A stretch of 64,000 bases of DNA from Alphaproteobacteria bacterium (GCA_027485915.1 JAIXQA010000064.1:46282-110281), one strand, 5' to 3'. Positions 17,118-28,070 are shown, counted from the stretch's first letter. The notes: generated from the letters alone by a model not told the origin. Translations and numbers: made by a program.

Positions 17118-17975
17118 TTAGTTCCGGAACAGTGACAGGATGCTCTGCGGTGCTTGGTTGGCAATCGAGAGAGCCTGCGTGCCCAATTGTTGTTTGACTT
17201 GCAGCGATTGTAAGCGGGCGCTTTCGCTAGCGAGGTCGGCGTCGACCAGATTGCCGATACCGCCGGTGATGGCATCTTGCAGTTTGGAGACGAAGATCGA
17301 ATGATTCTCTACGCGCTTTGCGGACGCGCCGAGGCGGGCCAATTCCGAGTTGATGAAGTTGAGCGATGCAACAACTTGGTCGCGCGATGTGGCAGCCAGA
17401 GCAGCGGTGCTCAAGTCCGATGTCGCACCGAGGTAAATGTCCACGGCGGGGGACGCTGGCGCTGTCCCTGCACCTGCACCCAATGCCAGATCAAGAGTTG
17501 GCAAAGTAATGGTCTGACTGCCGGTCGTATTGGCAAGAAAGGTCAGGTTTGCACCGCCGCCAAGGATGTTCGCGCCATCAAAGACAGCGTTGGCAATGAC
17601 CGATGGAACTTGGTCTCGCAGTGCTCTGAATTCGGAATCATAGGCCGCGCGGCTGGTCGCCGAGATCGAGGTATCAGAAGCAGCAACTGCCTTTTCACGC
17701 ATCTGTGTGAATATGTCGGAAAGGGCTTCACCGGCGGCGAGTGCCACGTCAGCAATGGACTTTGCTCGGTTCAAGCCGTCTGCAACCGCATTGTAGGCCG
17801 CATTTTCAGAGCGCTGTTGTTGGGCGATGTTATAGATCGCGCCATTGTCCTGCGCTTTGGCAACTTTCAATCCGGTATTGATCCGGCTTTGGGTAACACT
17901 CAGTTCACGTGAAGTCGCATTCAAATTTTGAAGCGCGACCATCGCTCCCATATTTGTGTGGACGCTATTTGCCAT
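17118..17975 (-). CDS. Flagellin, first copy
   Basis: 285 residues with the same ends as the downstream copy (SVHTNMGAMVALQNLN; GTQALSIANQAPQSILSLFRN) and a similarly short central domain. The central part differs most, e.g. GANILGGGANLTFLANTTG. A strong ribosome-binding site GGAAGGA precedes ATG 17975. A near-consensus sigma-54 promoter lies about 80 bp upstream, with a predicted leader of about 67 nt, matching late flagellar genes of Caulobacter controlled by RpoN and FlbD. No FlaF or FlbT gene is next to it. The pair is a tandem duplication that has diverged. Confidence 0.94.
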   Translation of the reverse strand: MANSVHTNMGAMVALQNLNATSRELSVTQSRINTGLKVAKAQDNGAIYNIAQQQRSENAAYNAVADGLNRAKSIADVALAAGEALSDIFTQMREKAVAASDTSISATSRAAYDSEFRALRDQVPSVIANAVFDGANILGGGANLTFLANTTGSQTITLPTLDLALGAGAGTAPASPAVDIYLGATSDLSTAALAATSRDQVVASLNFINSELARLGASAKRVENHSIFVSKLQDAITGGIGNLVDADLASESARLQSLQVKQQLGTQALSIANQAPQSILSLFRN

Positions 17976-19260
<1,285 letters not shown>

Positions 19261-19262
19261 TC

Positions 19263-19805
19263 GTGGCGATCGGTCCTACTCTTACCACAGCGAGATTGGT
19301 CCTGCGTCCACCGACGCAGGACGATTTCCCCGCTTTTGCTGCGATGATGGCAAACGCGGAGCATGCGAAGTTTATTGGCGGGGCCTTGCCAGAAGCGATG
19401 GCTTGGCGGCAATTGGCAACCATAACCGGCGCGTGGTCGCTGCGCGGCTTTTCGATGTTTTCGGTTTTAGAACGCGACACCGGGATTTGGGTCGGCCGTA
19501 TTGGGCCATGGATGCCACAGGGGTGGCCCGGCACCGAAGTGGGTTGGGGCTTGGCACCTGAGGCGATGGGAAAGGGCTATGGCGTTGAGGCCGCAACAGC
19601 TTGTATGGATTGGGTTGTCGACCATTTAGGTTGGACCGACATCATCCATATCATTGATCCAGCCAACAAGCCGTCGGAAGCGCTAGCAGCACGCTTAGGC
19701 TCAACAAATTTGGGCCCAACAAGAATGCCGGAGCCCATGCATGAGTTGCAGGTCAATGCTTGGGGACAGACAGCACAGCAATGGCGGGCACGGCGGGCTG
19801 GTTAG
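19263..19805 (+). CDS. GNAT family N-acetyltransferase (RimJ/RimL-like)
   Basis: 180 residues. Opens ARLVLRPPTQDDFPAFAAMM, then GWGLAPEAMGKGYGVEAATACMDWV, which contains the acetyl-CoA pyrophosphate loop of the GNAT fold in the RimJ/RimL-like branch that acetylates N-terminal or small-molecule amines. The start is taken as GTG 19263, two bases past the mdh stop, since the ARL start of the domain follows within ten residues; it lacks a strong ribosome-binding site and may be coupled to mdh. The stop overlaps that of hemW on the other strand. Substrate unknown. Confidence 0.82.
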   Translation: MAIGPTLTTARLVLRPPTQDDFPAFAAMMANAEHAKFIGGALPEAMAWRQLATITGAWSLRGFSMFSVLERDTGIWVGRIGPWMPQGWPGTEVGWGLAPEAMGKGYGVEAATACMDWVVDHLGWTDIIHIIDPANKPSEALAARLGSTNLGPTRMPEPMHELQVNAWGQTAQQWRARRAG

Positions 19806-20947
19806 GTTTCGCCGGCCAATAATTTCCCGATAATCGTATCCGTAACGAGACGGCCATTCGTTGTCAGTCCCAGATGGGTCGCGCTTCGCCACATCAGGCC
19901 TTGGCCGACCCGGGCTTGGATCTGATCTTCGGGCAGTGGCGCGCCGGGGGCATTTTGAACAACCATGCCATCCGATAGTCGCAAGCCCATGAGCCAAAAT
20001 TCGTCGCGTATGGCGTCGGGAGCAAGAACCTCGTCTTCCAAGATGCCATGGCCATTTTGGTTGATGCCTTCGCAATAGGCTTGTGGGCGCAGATGGGCCT
20101 TGGTTGCACGTCGCGCTTTGCCCCAGCCCAGTCGGCCATGCGCGCCCGGGCCAACGCCCACCCAATCCTGTGACTGCCAATAGAGCATATTATGTCGCGA
20201 CCGATTGGCGGTACCCTTGGCGTGGTTTGACACTTCATAAGCTTCAAAGCCCGCGTCGCTGAGGACGGCTTGGGTCAAATTGTAGAAGTCTGCGGCTTGA
20301 TCATTATCGGGCAAACGAAGTGTCCCGCGCGAGGCGGCGCGGGCAAAGGCTGTCCCCTCTTCAATGGTCAATTGATAGGGCGAGACATGGTCTGGCGACA
20401 ATGTCAGCGCGAGCTCTAATTCCTGTTGCCAAGCGTTCAAAGTCTGACCTTGTCGGGTGTGGATCAGGTCAATCGATAAGCGCGGGAAAATCGTTCGGGC
20501 TAGACGTGCCGCACTTAAGCCTTCTTGAGCACTATGAAACCGCCCAAGCCCCTTAAGGCTGATGTCGTCTAATGCCTGAAGGCCAAGGGATAGTCGTTCT
20601 ACACCCGCATGGCGCAAGTCTTGAAAACGGGCGGCCTCCGCATCAGTTGGATTTGCTTCGAGACTGACTTCAAGATTATCTGTGACGCCCCAAAGGTTGT
20701 CGGCACACTCAAGGATGCGCCTGACGTCATCGGGCTCCATGAGGCTGGGCGTACCACCGCCGAAAAAGATACTGCTCAGCGGACGCTTACCGGTCTGGGC
20801 CCGCCAATAGGTCATGTCCCCAAGAATGGCGCTGACCAATGGCTCAGTATCTTGGCCGCGCGCCTTATAGACGTTGAAGTCACAATAGGGGCAGATCGCC
20901 GCACAATAGGGCCAATGGACATAGAGCCCTAAGCGGCGGGCACTCAT
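19802..20947 (-). CDS. hemW: Radical SAM heme chaperone HemW (formerly HemN-like)
   Basis: 381 residues. Radical SAM cluster motif C15-x3-C19-x2-C22 in [14 protein letters not shown], then [10 protein letters not shown] for SAM binding and [17 protein letters not shown]. HemW binds heme and delivers it to respiratory proteins; true coproporphyrinogen dehydrogenases (HemN) are longer with an extra N-terminal segment, which is absent here. The ATG overlaps the rdgB stop (ATGA), a pair conserved in many proteobacteria. The TAA overlaps the stop of the convergent acetyltransferase. Confidence 0.92.
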   Translation of the reverse strand: MSARRLGLYVHWPYCAAICPYCDFNVYKARGQDTEPLVSAILGDMTYWRAQTGKRPLSSIFFGGGTPSLMEPDDVRRILECADNLWGVTDNLEVSLEANPTDAEAARFQDLRHAGVERLSLGLQALDDISLKGLGRFHSAQEGLSAARLARTIFPRLSIDLIHTRQGQTLNAWQQELELALTLSPDHVSPYQLTIEEGTAFARAASRGTLRLPDNDQAADFYNLTQAVLSDAGFEAYEVSNHAKGTANRSRHNMLYWQSQDWVGVGPGAHGRLGWGKARRATKAHLRPQAYCEGINQNGHGILEDEVLAPDAIRDEFWLMGLRLSDGMVVQNAPGAPLPEDQIQARVGQGLMWRSATHLGLTTNGRLVTDTIIGKLLAGET

Positions 20948-21549
20948 GACAGGACAGCAGCGACAAATTTCGCGAAGGCGTCGGCCCGATGGCTCATGGC
21001 ATGCTTCACCTCAGGGTCTAATTCACCAAAGGTTTCGCTATGGCCTGTGGCGATAAAGATCGGATCATAGCCAAACCCATTTTTGCCACGTGGCACGGCA
21101 ACCACCTCGCCCACGACCTCGCCTTCAAATGCTTGTTCCCGGCCGTCTGGGAGGACAAGCGCCAACGCGCACACGAATCGCGCCGAGCGATCGGTTGCAC
21201 CCTTCGCTTGTAGCTGGCGTTCAATTTCAGCCATGGCGGCATAAAAGTCACGCTCAGGTCCAGCCCAGCGTGCCGAGTAAATGCCTGGTGCGCGATCCAA
21301 AGCCATTACTTCAAGACCCGAATCATCGGCGAGGGCAGGCAAGCCTGTTGCTTTGCAGGAGGCGCGGGCTTTCAGAAGGGCGTTACCGATGAAAGTCGTC
21401 TCCGTTTCTTCTGGTTCAGGCACCCCTAAGTCACCAGCGCTGATCACCTCAATGTCAAAAGGGGTCAATAGCGCAGCAATCTCTCGCAGCTTGCCTTTGT
21501 TATGGCTGGCGATCACGACTTTTTCAAAAGGCTTGCTGGTTTTTAACAT
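20944..21549 (-). CDS. rdgB: XTP/dITP pyrophosphatase RdgB
   Basis: 201 residues, Ham1/RdgB family. It hydrolyses XTP, ITP and dITP to monophosphates and so keeps deaminated purines out of nucleic acids. Signature [10 protein letters not shown] (14-23), [13 protein letters not shown], the [10 protein letters not shown] metal site and NGFGYDPIF near the C-terminus are all present. Length is standard. The stop overlaps the hemW start by 4 bp. The alpha-proteobacterial rph neighbour is not in the window. Confidence 0.94.
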   Translation of the reverse strand: MLKTSKPFEKVVIASHNKGKLREIAALLTPFDIEVISAGDLGVPEPEETETTFIGNALLKARASCKATGLPALADDSGLEVMALDRAPGIYSARWAGPERDFYAAMAEIERQLQAKGATDRSARFVCALALVLPDGREQAFEGEVVGEVVAVPRGKNGFGYDPIFIATGHSETFGELDPEVKHAMSHRADAFAKFVAAVLS

Positions 21550-21673
21550 GGCTTATCTTTCGCATCCCGTGGGGCTTTGTTAGACCTCTGCGGCAAAGCC
21601 TGCTGCAACTGAGCTAATCGGCTCAGTTACCGACATTTGACTAAGGCCACCCTCGCCCCTGAAGGAGCTCAGA

Positions 21674-23662
21674 ATGATTTCGACCCGTGCCATAGCCCTT
21701 GCCCTTACGCTTTCTGTCTCGCCCATGGCGATGGCGATTGCAACGGCTCAAACTGCCCCTGCTCTGGCTCCGGCTGCCGCGGTAGAGACTCGGACTGTCG
21801 GGCAATTGGTGATGCAAAATGTTCCTGTCACGCCAGAAGCCATTCGCGAACGCTTGATCCAATACACAAACACGCGCGCTGCCTCATTTCAGGATTTTTT
21901 GCCCGATGGCGGCATTCTCATTTCCACCCGCTTTGGCGATGTGCCGCAAATCCATGAAGTGAAAATGCCCATGGGGGCCCGAAGCCAATTGACCTATTAT
22001 GCCGAGCCGGTTGGTGGGGCAGCGGTTCGCCCAAATTCGGGCGGCAGCTTTGTCTTTGGTAAGGACAAGGGTGGCGACGAATTCACCCAAGCCTATTTGT
22101 TTGACCGCGCCACCGGTCTTGCAAAAGCCTTCACGGAACCCGGCACTCAAAACGCGGGCATCCGCTTTACCAAAGACGGCAAATTGGCTGCGTGGACGGT
22201 CACCCGCAATGGTACGGCCGTACGCGATATCGTTATCGCTAATCCAGACCAGCCCGAAAGTCGCCGTTTGGTCTATCGCGCAGAGGGTGGCTTTGGCATC
22301 GCTGACCTGTCCGATGACGGTAAGACCATTCTTTTGGCCCAGGGCATCTCAGTCAATTACTCCAAGCGTTGGGTTTTGGATGTCGCGACGGGTGCTTTGA
22401 CCCCCATTACCCCCGATTTGAAAGTTGCCTATGATGGCGGGACCTTCGCGGCAGATGGCAAGACGATCTATATTTTGACCGACGAAGGCTCTGAATTTTC
22501 GTATCTGGTTCAATTGGACTTGACGACCGGGGCGCGGGTCCGCGTTTCGCCAGTCATGAACTGGGATGTTGAGGGTTATGACCTTTCCCCCGATGGCAAG
22601 ACTTTAGCCTATACCGTCAATGAGAATGGGCGCTCTAAGCTTTATTTGCAAAGCACGGCCAAAGGCGCAAAAGCTGAATTGGTTGCTTTGCCAGTTGGAA
22701 CTGTTGGCGGCGTTGACTGGGATTCAGCGTCGAAGCGTTTGGGCATGACCCTCTCTACAGCAAAGGCGCCAGGCGACGCCTATACATATGATGTTGTCAC
22801 CAAGCAGCTGACTCGTTGGACCGCGAGTGAAATTGGCGGCCTAAATCCCGCGAATTTTGTCGAGCCAAGCTTCTTCGACTACCCAACCTTTGACAAGGTA
22901 GATGGTAAGCCGCGCACCATTCCCGCATTTATCTACAAGCCCAAGAATGCAAGTGCCGCGAACCAAGCCCCTGTGATCATCAATATCCATGGTGGCCCAG
23001 AGGGGCAGTCTCGCCCCGGTTTTTCCTCGACCGTACAATATTGGGTGAATGAACTCGGTGCTGCGGTGATATTCCCGAACGTGCGGGGCTCCACAGGTTA
23101 TGGCAAGACTTATGTCGATCTGGATAACGGCTTCAAGCGGGAAGAATCGGTCAAAGATATCGGCGCGCTTCTGGATTGGATCGCAACTCAGCCGGACCTA
23201 AACCAGCGCAAAGTGGTTGTTTATGGCGGCTCTTATGGCGGCTATATGGTGCTTGCTAGCATGACCAATTTCAATGACCGTCTTGCCGGTGGCATCAATA
23301 TTGTCGGCATCTCGCACTTTGCAACTTTCTTGCAAAACACCAATGGCTACCGTCGTGACTTGCGCCGTGTCGAATATGGCGATGAGCGCGATCCAGCTAT
23401 GCGCGCCTTCCATGAAAAAATCGCACCACTGAACAATGCGCATAAGATCACCAAGCCTTTATTTGTGATCCAAGGCGCGAACGACCCACGCGTGCCCATG
23501 TCCGAGGCCGATCAAATCGTCGCGAAGGTTCGCAACAATGGTGGCCAAGTCTGGTATATGGTTGCCAAGGATGAAGGCCACGGCTTCGCCAAAAAGGGCA
23601 ATCGCGATGCGCAACGCGAAGCCGAAACCCTCTTCTTCCAGCAGGTGTTTGGAAACAAATAG
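21674..23662 (+). CDS. Secreted S9 family prolyl oligopeptidase
   Basis: 662 residues. A signal peptide covers about residues 1-25 (ending MAIATAQT), so it acts in the periplasm or outside. A WD-like beta-propeller follows (repeated GxFAADGKTIYILTD-type blades to about residue 380), then an alpha/beta-hydrolase domain with Ser520 in YGGSYGGYM, Asp604 in GANDPRVP and His636 in DEGHGF, a complete triad. This is the acylaminoacyl-peptidase/dipeptidyl-peptidase-like S9 type. GAAGGAG precedes ATG 21674 at good spacing. It is convergent with the DUF1501 gene and appears monocistronic. Confidence 0.92.
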   Translation: MISTRAIALALTLSVSPMAMAIATAQTAPALAPAAAVETRTVGQLVMQNVPVTPEAIRERLIQYTNTRAASFQDFLPDGGILISTRFGDVPQIHEVKMPMGARSQLTYYAEPVGGAAVRPNSGGSFVFGKDKGGDEFTQAYLFDRATGLAKAFTEPGTQNAGIRFTKDGKLAAWTVTRNGTAVRDIVIANPDQPESRRLVYRAEGGFGIADLSDDGKTILLAQGISVNYSKRWVLDVATGALTPITPDLKVAYDGGTFAADGKTIYILTDEGSEFSYLVQLDLTTGARVRVSPVMNWDVEGYDLSPDGKTLAYTVNENGRSKLYLQSTAKGAKAELVALPVGTVGGVDWDSASKRLGMTLSTAKAPGDAYTYDVVTKQLTRWTASEIGGLNPANFVEPSFFDYPTFDKVDGKPRTIPAFIYKPKNASAANQAPVIINIHGGPEGQSRPGFSSTVQYWVNELGAAVIFPNVRGSTGYGKTYVDLDNGFKREESVKDIGALLDWIATQPDLNQRKVVVYGGSYGGYMVLASMTNFNDRLAGGINIVGISHFATFLQNTNGYRRDLRRVEYGDERDPAMRAFHEKIAPLNNAHKITKPLFVIQGANDPRVPMSEADQIVAKVRNNGGQVWYMVAKDEGHGFAKKGNRDAQREAETLFFQQVFGNK

Positions 23663-23681
23663 GCCAGTTAGAACTGTGCTG

Positions 23682-24839
23682 TTACACGCTGAACACATGC
23701 GACAGCACAGCCTGACGGTCTAAGCCCCAAGCATTGGTTAGGCCTTGGGTAAACAGTTGGCGCACGTCATTTGCTGGGATCAAATCGCGGTCCTCGTAGA
23801 GGTGACTTAAGCCGGGCCAATCTCCAAGCATGCGCCCGCCTTTCACCGCCCCGCCAAGAAGGAAGGAAACGCCGCCCGTGCCGTGGTCGGTGCCGCCAGT
23901 CCCATTGATGCGCACAGTACGACCAAATTCGGTTGCAACTACAATAGTTGTGCTGCCCCAAACGGAGCCGAGGCCCTCACGCAAGGCCTTGATGGCGCTG
24001 TCGAGCGCCTCCAATCGATTGGCCAATTGACCTTGTGCGCCGCCCTGATTGGCGTGGGTGTCCCAGCCTTCAAATGATAGGACAGCACCTGCAGGTCCGC
24101 CAGGAGCAGCCAGAATGCGCGCTGCTGCGCTGGCCAAGGGCGCATACGCCCCTTGCCGACCGCGACCTTCATTGCCGCTCAGCATATTTCCTCCATCGGC
24201 TATGCGATCGGTTTCGATCGCCGTCGCCAACGCATTCGACAGCATGGCGTCGCCTTCATAAAGGTCGGATAAACGCGCCAAAGTATCGCCATCACTTTCA
24301 GGCGCCAAAGGCGGTGCCCAAGACGTAGCCTTGGCTGGGCCGCGTAAGACCAGAGGAATAGTTCGGCCAATGGCAACCCCTTCTTGACTTGGGCCATTGG
24401 GCAGCATTGCTAGGGCACGATTCATCCAACCAGAGCGCGCGCTTGATAGTTCTGTGGTTCCGGCCTCTAACAAGTCTTGCGCATCAAAGTGGGACCGCTC
24501 GCGGTACGGACTCGCACCCGCATGCATGAAGGACATTTGACCTTTCTGCCAGAGGCCATGCATCTCCCTTAGGCTGGGATGCAAACCAAAACCGTCGACG
24601 AGTGGCAGGGTACCATTGGGCCCTCCAGGGCCGTCCAGCGCAATGGCACCCCGCAAGCTACGATAATTGGCATCGCCGTAAGGGACGACGGCCGTCAGTC
24701 CGTCCATGGCACCGCGTAAAATAATGAAGACGAACTTGCCAGAACCCGTTGAGGCTTGGGCAAAACTCGCTGTTCCGCCCAGTATCGCGAGAGATAGGCC
24801 GGAGAGGCCAGCGGTGAGGAGTGTGCGGCGGTTGGTCAT
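23682..24839 (-). CDS. DUF1501 protein with Tat signal
   Basis: 385 residues. The N-terminus MTNRRTLLTAGLSGLSLAILGG is a twin-arginine-type signal, so the protein is exported folded. The DUF1501 family resembles sulfatase/alkaline phosphatase-like folds: FVFIILRGAMDGLTAVVPYGD near residue 32, then SFEGWDTHANQGG and VVVATEFGRT, with TGGTDHGTGG towards the end. No enzymatic function is established for the family. It is almost always paired with a DUF1800 gene, here immediately upstream with ATGA overlap. Role unknown; export and partnership are well supported. Confidence 0.88.
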   Translation of the reverse strand: MTNRRTLLTAGLSGLSLAILGGTASFAQASTGSGKFVFIILRGAMDGLTAVVPYGDANYRSLRGAIALDGPGGPNGTLPLVDGFGLHPSLREMHGLWQKGQMSFMHAGASPYRERSHFDAQDLLEAGTTELSSARSGWMNRALAMLPNGPSQEGVAIGRTIPLVLRGPAKATSWAPPLAPESDGDTLARLSDLYEGDAMLSNALATAIETDRIADGGNMLSGNEGRGRQGAYAPLASAAARILAAPGGPAGAVLSFEGWDTHANQGGAQGQLANRLEALDSAIKALREGLGSVWGSTTIVVATEFGRTVRINGTGGTDHGTGGVSFLLGGAVKGGRMLGDWPGLSHLYEDRDLIPANDVRQLFTQGLTNAWGLDRQAVLSHVFSV

Positions 24840-26239
24840 CTGCGTTGAAACTCCGGGCTCATAAGGGCAAGCACAATGCCTTGGCGAGCGGTCTGAGCCC
24901 GCGAAATGGCAAGTTTGGTTTTATCGGTCAGGGCAGGGCCCAAAGCTGTTTCGGCAAAGGCGATAGGCTGAAAGGCTTCACCGATCACATCGGCTGCGAG
25001 GTTCGCCCAATCAATCCGTTTCAGGATCGCGTCGGGTGCGGCCCACTCGCTGGCAACATCGGGCCAACCTTTTGGACTGGGCGCGCGCCACGGCGTTTGT
25101 CCCAATTGTTCAAAGGTTGCGCGCAAGGCCTGTGTCGAAGCCGTGCTTGCTCCACCGGCTCGCATGGTCGAAATTAAGAAATCATTTGGGGTTTTGAACT
25201 TGCGGGCTTCGGGTGCCCAAGCTTCCGGGCTTTGGATTAAAGTCCTGGCTAAAACGGAAAGATCACCGCCGCTTTGACTGAATGAGGAGTCTAAGCGCGC
25301 CACCAATGCGGATGGCGGATCATCAGCTACAAAGTGCTGCGCGACTTTGAATGCGATTCGCTTTGCAACCGACGGCTGGCGCGCTAAATGCGCTAAGATG
25401 TCGAGAGCTTGCCGCTCTCCAGTTGCGGGGAATTTTTTGCCAAGGATTGTTCTGCTACCCGGCTCATGCAACGCTTGTACGAAAATGGTAGTGCCAGTCT
25501 TGGAGCCCTGAGCCAATCGACGCAGCCTAGGCCCTGCTACCGTCCACCCAGTCAGCGCACGCGCAAATTCGGTAACATCAGCTTGGCTATAGCCGCCATC
25601 GGCACCCAAAGTGTGCAGTTCTAGGATTTCTCGCGCCAAATTTTCATTAAGACCTGCGGCTCGCCGACGACCTTGCTGGCTCTGTGCCGCTTGAGAATTC
25701 GGACCAATGGATTGGGCTTGATCAAGGTAAATCAGCATACCGGCATGGGTGTCGGCTTTCACCAAAAGTTCGTCAAACCGGCCCCAAACATAGGGGCGGA
25801 TGGCCTCGCGCTCAAATGAGCCCGGAAACGGCGTTGTCTGAATATTGCGTGCAGCCATGGTGAAATGGTTCGACCAGAACTGGACCCAGCGCTCGGCAAA
25901 GGGAGCCGGCGTGGTCACGGCATGCTGGATTCGTGCTTCAATCTCGCGGCCTGTAGTTTGGCTCACGAGATCGGCCAGCCGGAGCCGTTCATCTGCATTC
26001 ACTGCTGGATTTGGTGCCGTGTCTGCGCGCCTTTGTGCGGCTCGCGCCGCTTGGTAGCTCTGCAGCGCTTCAAACGCCTGATCACTCGACAAAAGGCCAT
26101 CGGATCGAACCGTCGTGAACTGGGTTTGGGCAACTTGGTTTAAAAGCCAGGCTTTTGGGTCGCGGGCAATTTGGGTGAGTTCGCCGGGTCTGGCCCCCAG
26201 GCCAAATCGATTCGCGGCGATGACAGCGTTCAGGCTCAT
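24836..26239 (-). CDS. DUF1800 protein
   Basis: 467 residues. Opens AANRFGLGARPGELTQIA, then WVQFWSNHFT, NENLAREILELHTLGADGGYSQADVTEFARALTGWT and RGKKFP-like elements, all standard for DUF1800. The family is largely helical and of unknown activity; it co-occurs with DUF1501. No obvious signal peptide, though the short N-terminus is not conclusive. The stop overlaps the start of the DUF1501 gene by 4 bp, so the two are translated together. A few relatives are thought to sit at the cell surface, but nothing in the sequence proves this. Confidence 0.88.
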   Translation of the reverse strand: MSLNAVIAANRFGLGARPGELTQIARDPKAWLLNQVAQTQFTTVRSDGLLSSDQAFEALQSYQAARAAQRRADTAPNPAVNADERLRLADLVSQTTGREIEARIQHAVTTPAPFAERWVQFWSNHFTMAARNIQTTPFPGSFEREAIRPYVWGRFDELLVKADTHAGMLIYLDQAQSIGPNSQAAQSQQGRRRAAGLNENLAREILELHTLGADGGYSQADVTEFARALTGWTVAGPRLRRLAQGSKTGTTIFVQALHEPGSRTILGKKFPATGERQALDILAHLARQPSVAKRIAFKVAQHFVADDPPSALVARLDSSFSQSGGDLSVLARTLIQSPEAWAPEARKFKTPNDFLISTMRAGGASTASTQALRATFEQLGQTPWRAPSPKGWPDVASEWAAPDAILKRIDWANLAADVIGEAFQPIAFAETALGPALTDKTKLAISRAQTARQGIVLALMSPEFQRR

Positions 26240-26309
26240 GATACGTGTGCCTCCTTGTTGGGTCTAACGCAGCCATGGGCCTGTTCCGTCGCTCTAACGG
26301 GCAATCGGT

Positions 26310-26978
26310 TTAGACTGCCCGCATACGCTCACCAAACAAGGCTGATCCAACGCGAACATGTGTGGCTCCAAACTTAATCGCAGTCTCAAAATCGCCGCTC
26401 ATGCCCATAGAGAGAACCGATAAGCCGTGCCGCTTCGCGAGCTTGGCTAGCAGGGCAAAATGCATCGCAGGCTCTTCGTTTTCCGGTGGAATACACATGA
26501 GGCCTTCGATTGGTAGCTCGTGAATAGCACACAACTGCAATAGGGCAGGCAGATCGCGCGGGGCAACGCCCGCCTTTTGTTCTTCCTCGCCAGTGTTTAC
26601 CTGAACCAAAAGCTTAGGCAGCTTTTGTCCAGTTTGGGCTAATTTTGCCAAAGTCTCAACCAGCTTCGGGCGGTCCACAGTTTCAATAACATCGAAGAGA
26701 GCGACGGCGTCTTCAGCTTTATTGCTTTGCAATGGCCCTATCAAATGAAGTGTAAGGTCGGGATAGGCTTGCCGTCGGTTTGCCCAACGGCCTTGTGCTT
26801 CTTGCACGCGGTTTTCCCCAAAGACACGCAGACCAGCGGCCAATGCAGCTTCGATGCGCTCATCGGGTTGGACTTTAGAGACGGCGACCAGGGTGACCTT
26901 CACTGCCAACCGGTTTGTTGTTTGTGCGGCCAGCTTGATCCGGTCTGTGATTTCGGCGATGCGTTGGTGTATGTCCAT
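26310..26978 (-). CDS. yggS: PLP homeostasis protein YggS (PLPBP)
   Basis: 222 residues, single-domain alanine-racemase-like TIM barrel. It binds pyridoxal phosphate and maintains B6 and amino-acid balance without known catalysis. PLP Lys35 is in LVAVSKVQ; FGENRVQEAQ, HLIGPLQSNKA, VQVNTGEEEQKAG, and the phosphate-binding MGMSGDFETAI with VRVGSALFG complete the family. Length is typical. Its start codon overlaps the probable start codon of the divergent ThiE-like gene. Confidence 0.93.
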   Translation of the reverse strand: MDIHQRIAEITDRIKLAAQTTNRLAVKVTLVAVSKVQPDERIEAALAAGLRVFGENRVQEAQGRWANRRQAYPDLTLHLIGPLQSNKAEDAVALFDVIETVDRPKLVETLAKLAQTGQKLPKLLVQVNTGEEEQKAGVAPRDLPALLQLCAIHELPIEGLMCIPPENEEPAMHFALLAKLAKRHGLSVLSMGMSGDFETAIKFGATHVRVGSALFGERMRAV

Positions 26979-27567
26979 GCCAAGGCTTCTAGCCGCCCTG
27001 CGCTCATTTCGAAAGCCGTTGAAGTCAGGCTATCCGCGCCTCGTGGTCCTGACTGACGATGCGCGCGGCTATGACTTGTCGCGGCAGATGAAAGACTGCC
27101 CACCCCAAGCCATTCTCATTGAACGCACCTATGGAAAGAAGCCTGCGCCGCGCGCAGGTCCCGCGGGACCCGGACCCATTCGCTTGGCAACCGTCCTGCC
27201 GCGCGTCGCCAGACAGAAGTGCCTAGATGGCATACACTGGCCCGAAAAGCGATTACGGTTTAGGCACCGAAGCAAAGTTAATGGCCTGATCGAGACGGCT
27301 TCTGCCCATCGCGGTCTAAGTATTGGCAGAGCGCAGAAGCTGGGTGTCAGGGCGATCCTGATTTCGGTGGCCTTTACCAGCCAGAGCCCCAGCGCAAAAA
27401 CGCCCGGGAATGGCCGAACAAAGGGCCCAATTCGCCTTGCGCTTTTGCAGCAAAAATTCCCAGCTTGCGATCTTTATGCGCTCGGTGGCATTCACGCCAA
27501 AACGACACGTCAGCTCGCGCGCAGTGGTCTTTATGGTGTCGCCCTAATCAGTGGAATGAAGAGCTGA
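26977..27567 (+). CDS. Thiamine phosphate synthase/TenI-like protein
   Basis: About 196 residues, ThiE/TenI-type TIM barrel. PRLVVLTDD starts the barrel; AILIERTYGKK corresponds to the usual LREK region, SAHR to the SaHs loop, and YALGGI to the phosphate-binding ALGGI motif, with a Gly-rich end LYGVALISGM. Several positions that contact HMP-PP in true ThiE look changed, so it may be a TenI-like aminohydrolase or a degenerate ThiE. ATG 26977 or 26971 is the likely start; the frame is open for 40 codons upstream over yggS. No thiamine genes or TPP riboswitch are seen nearby. Confidence 0.7.
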   Translation: MPRLLAALRSFRKPLKSGYPRLVVLTDDARGYDLSRQMKDCPPQAILIERTYGKKPAPRAGPAGPGPIRLATVLPRVARQKCLDGIHWPEKRLRFRHRSKVNGLIETASAHRGLSIGRAQKLGVRAILISVAFTSQSPSAKTPGNGRTKGPIRLALLQQKFPACDLYALGGIHAKTTRQLARSGLYGVALISGMKS

Positions 27568-27605
27568 TTTGAGACCATGTGGTCAAAACCAATTTAAAGT
27601 CAGGC

Positions 27606-28070
27606 CTAAAATTTAAAGGCTGATTCGACCTTAACGCCTGGCTCACGACGTTGCGAGCGCTCCCGGCTTTGCGATACGCCCAATTGCTCGTTCGGCACAA
27701 CAACTTCACCGCCCACCCGGAACTTTGGTGAAACCTGATAAAAGGCCCCAGCCAATGTACGGCCTGAGTTCTGGCCATTGCGCGGTGTCAAAGCCGTTGT
27801 TGGATCTTGTTGAACGCCGAAGGTCATGCCCCAGCGGCTGCGAGGATCAACCTTTACAGCTGCCTTGAGTTCACCACGCGGCACCCAAGCGTTCGCACCG
27901 TCGCGGACTTCAGAGCCAAAAGTAAACCGCTCATACCAAGGGGCTTGTGCCGTTTGCGCGCTCGGCGTGACAGGATTTCCAGGCTTTTGGTCACGCGCAA
28001 GGGCCTGACCACCACTCATAACCATGAGTGCTGCCAAACTTCCTGCCATGATCAAACGGCTTCCGAACAC
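27606..28070 (-). CDS. Small periplasmic protein, NtrZ-like
   Basis: 154 residues with a clear signal peptide (cleavage after ALA at about 25). The mature part has APWYERFTFGSEVR, RWGMTFGVQ, LAGAFYQVSPKFRVGGEV and a C-terminal KVESAFKF. This pattern fits the NtrZ family, described in Caulobacter as a periplasmic regulator of the NtrY histidine kinase. The repeating aromatic/Gly strands also look like a small beta-barrel-type outer membrane protein. The match is from memory of a poorly conserved family, so it is moderate. No ntrY/ntrX genes are here. Confidence 0.65.
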   Translation of the reverse strand: MFGSRLIMAGSLAALMVMSGGQALARDQKPGNPVTPSAQTAQAPWYERFTFGSEVRDGANAWVPRGELKAAVKVDPRSRWGMTFGVQQDPTTALTPRNGQNSGRTLAGAFYQVSPKFRVGGEVVVPNEQLGVSQSRERSQRREPGVKVESAFKF

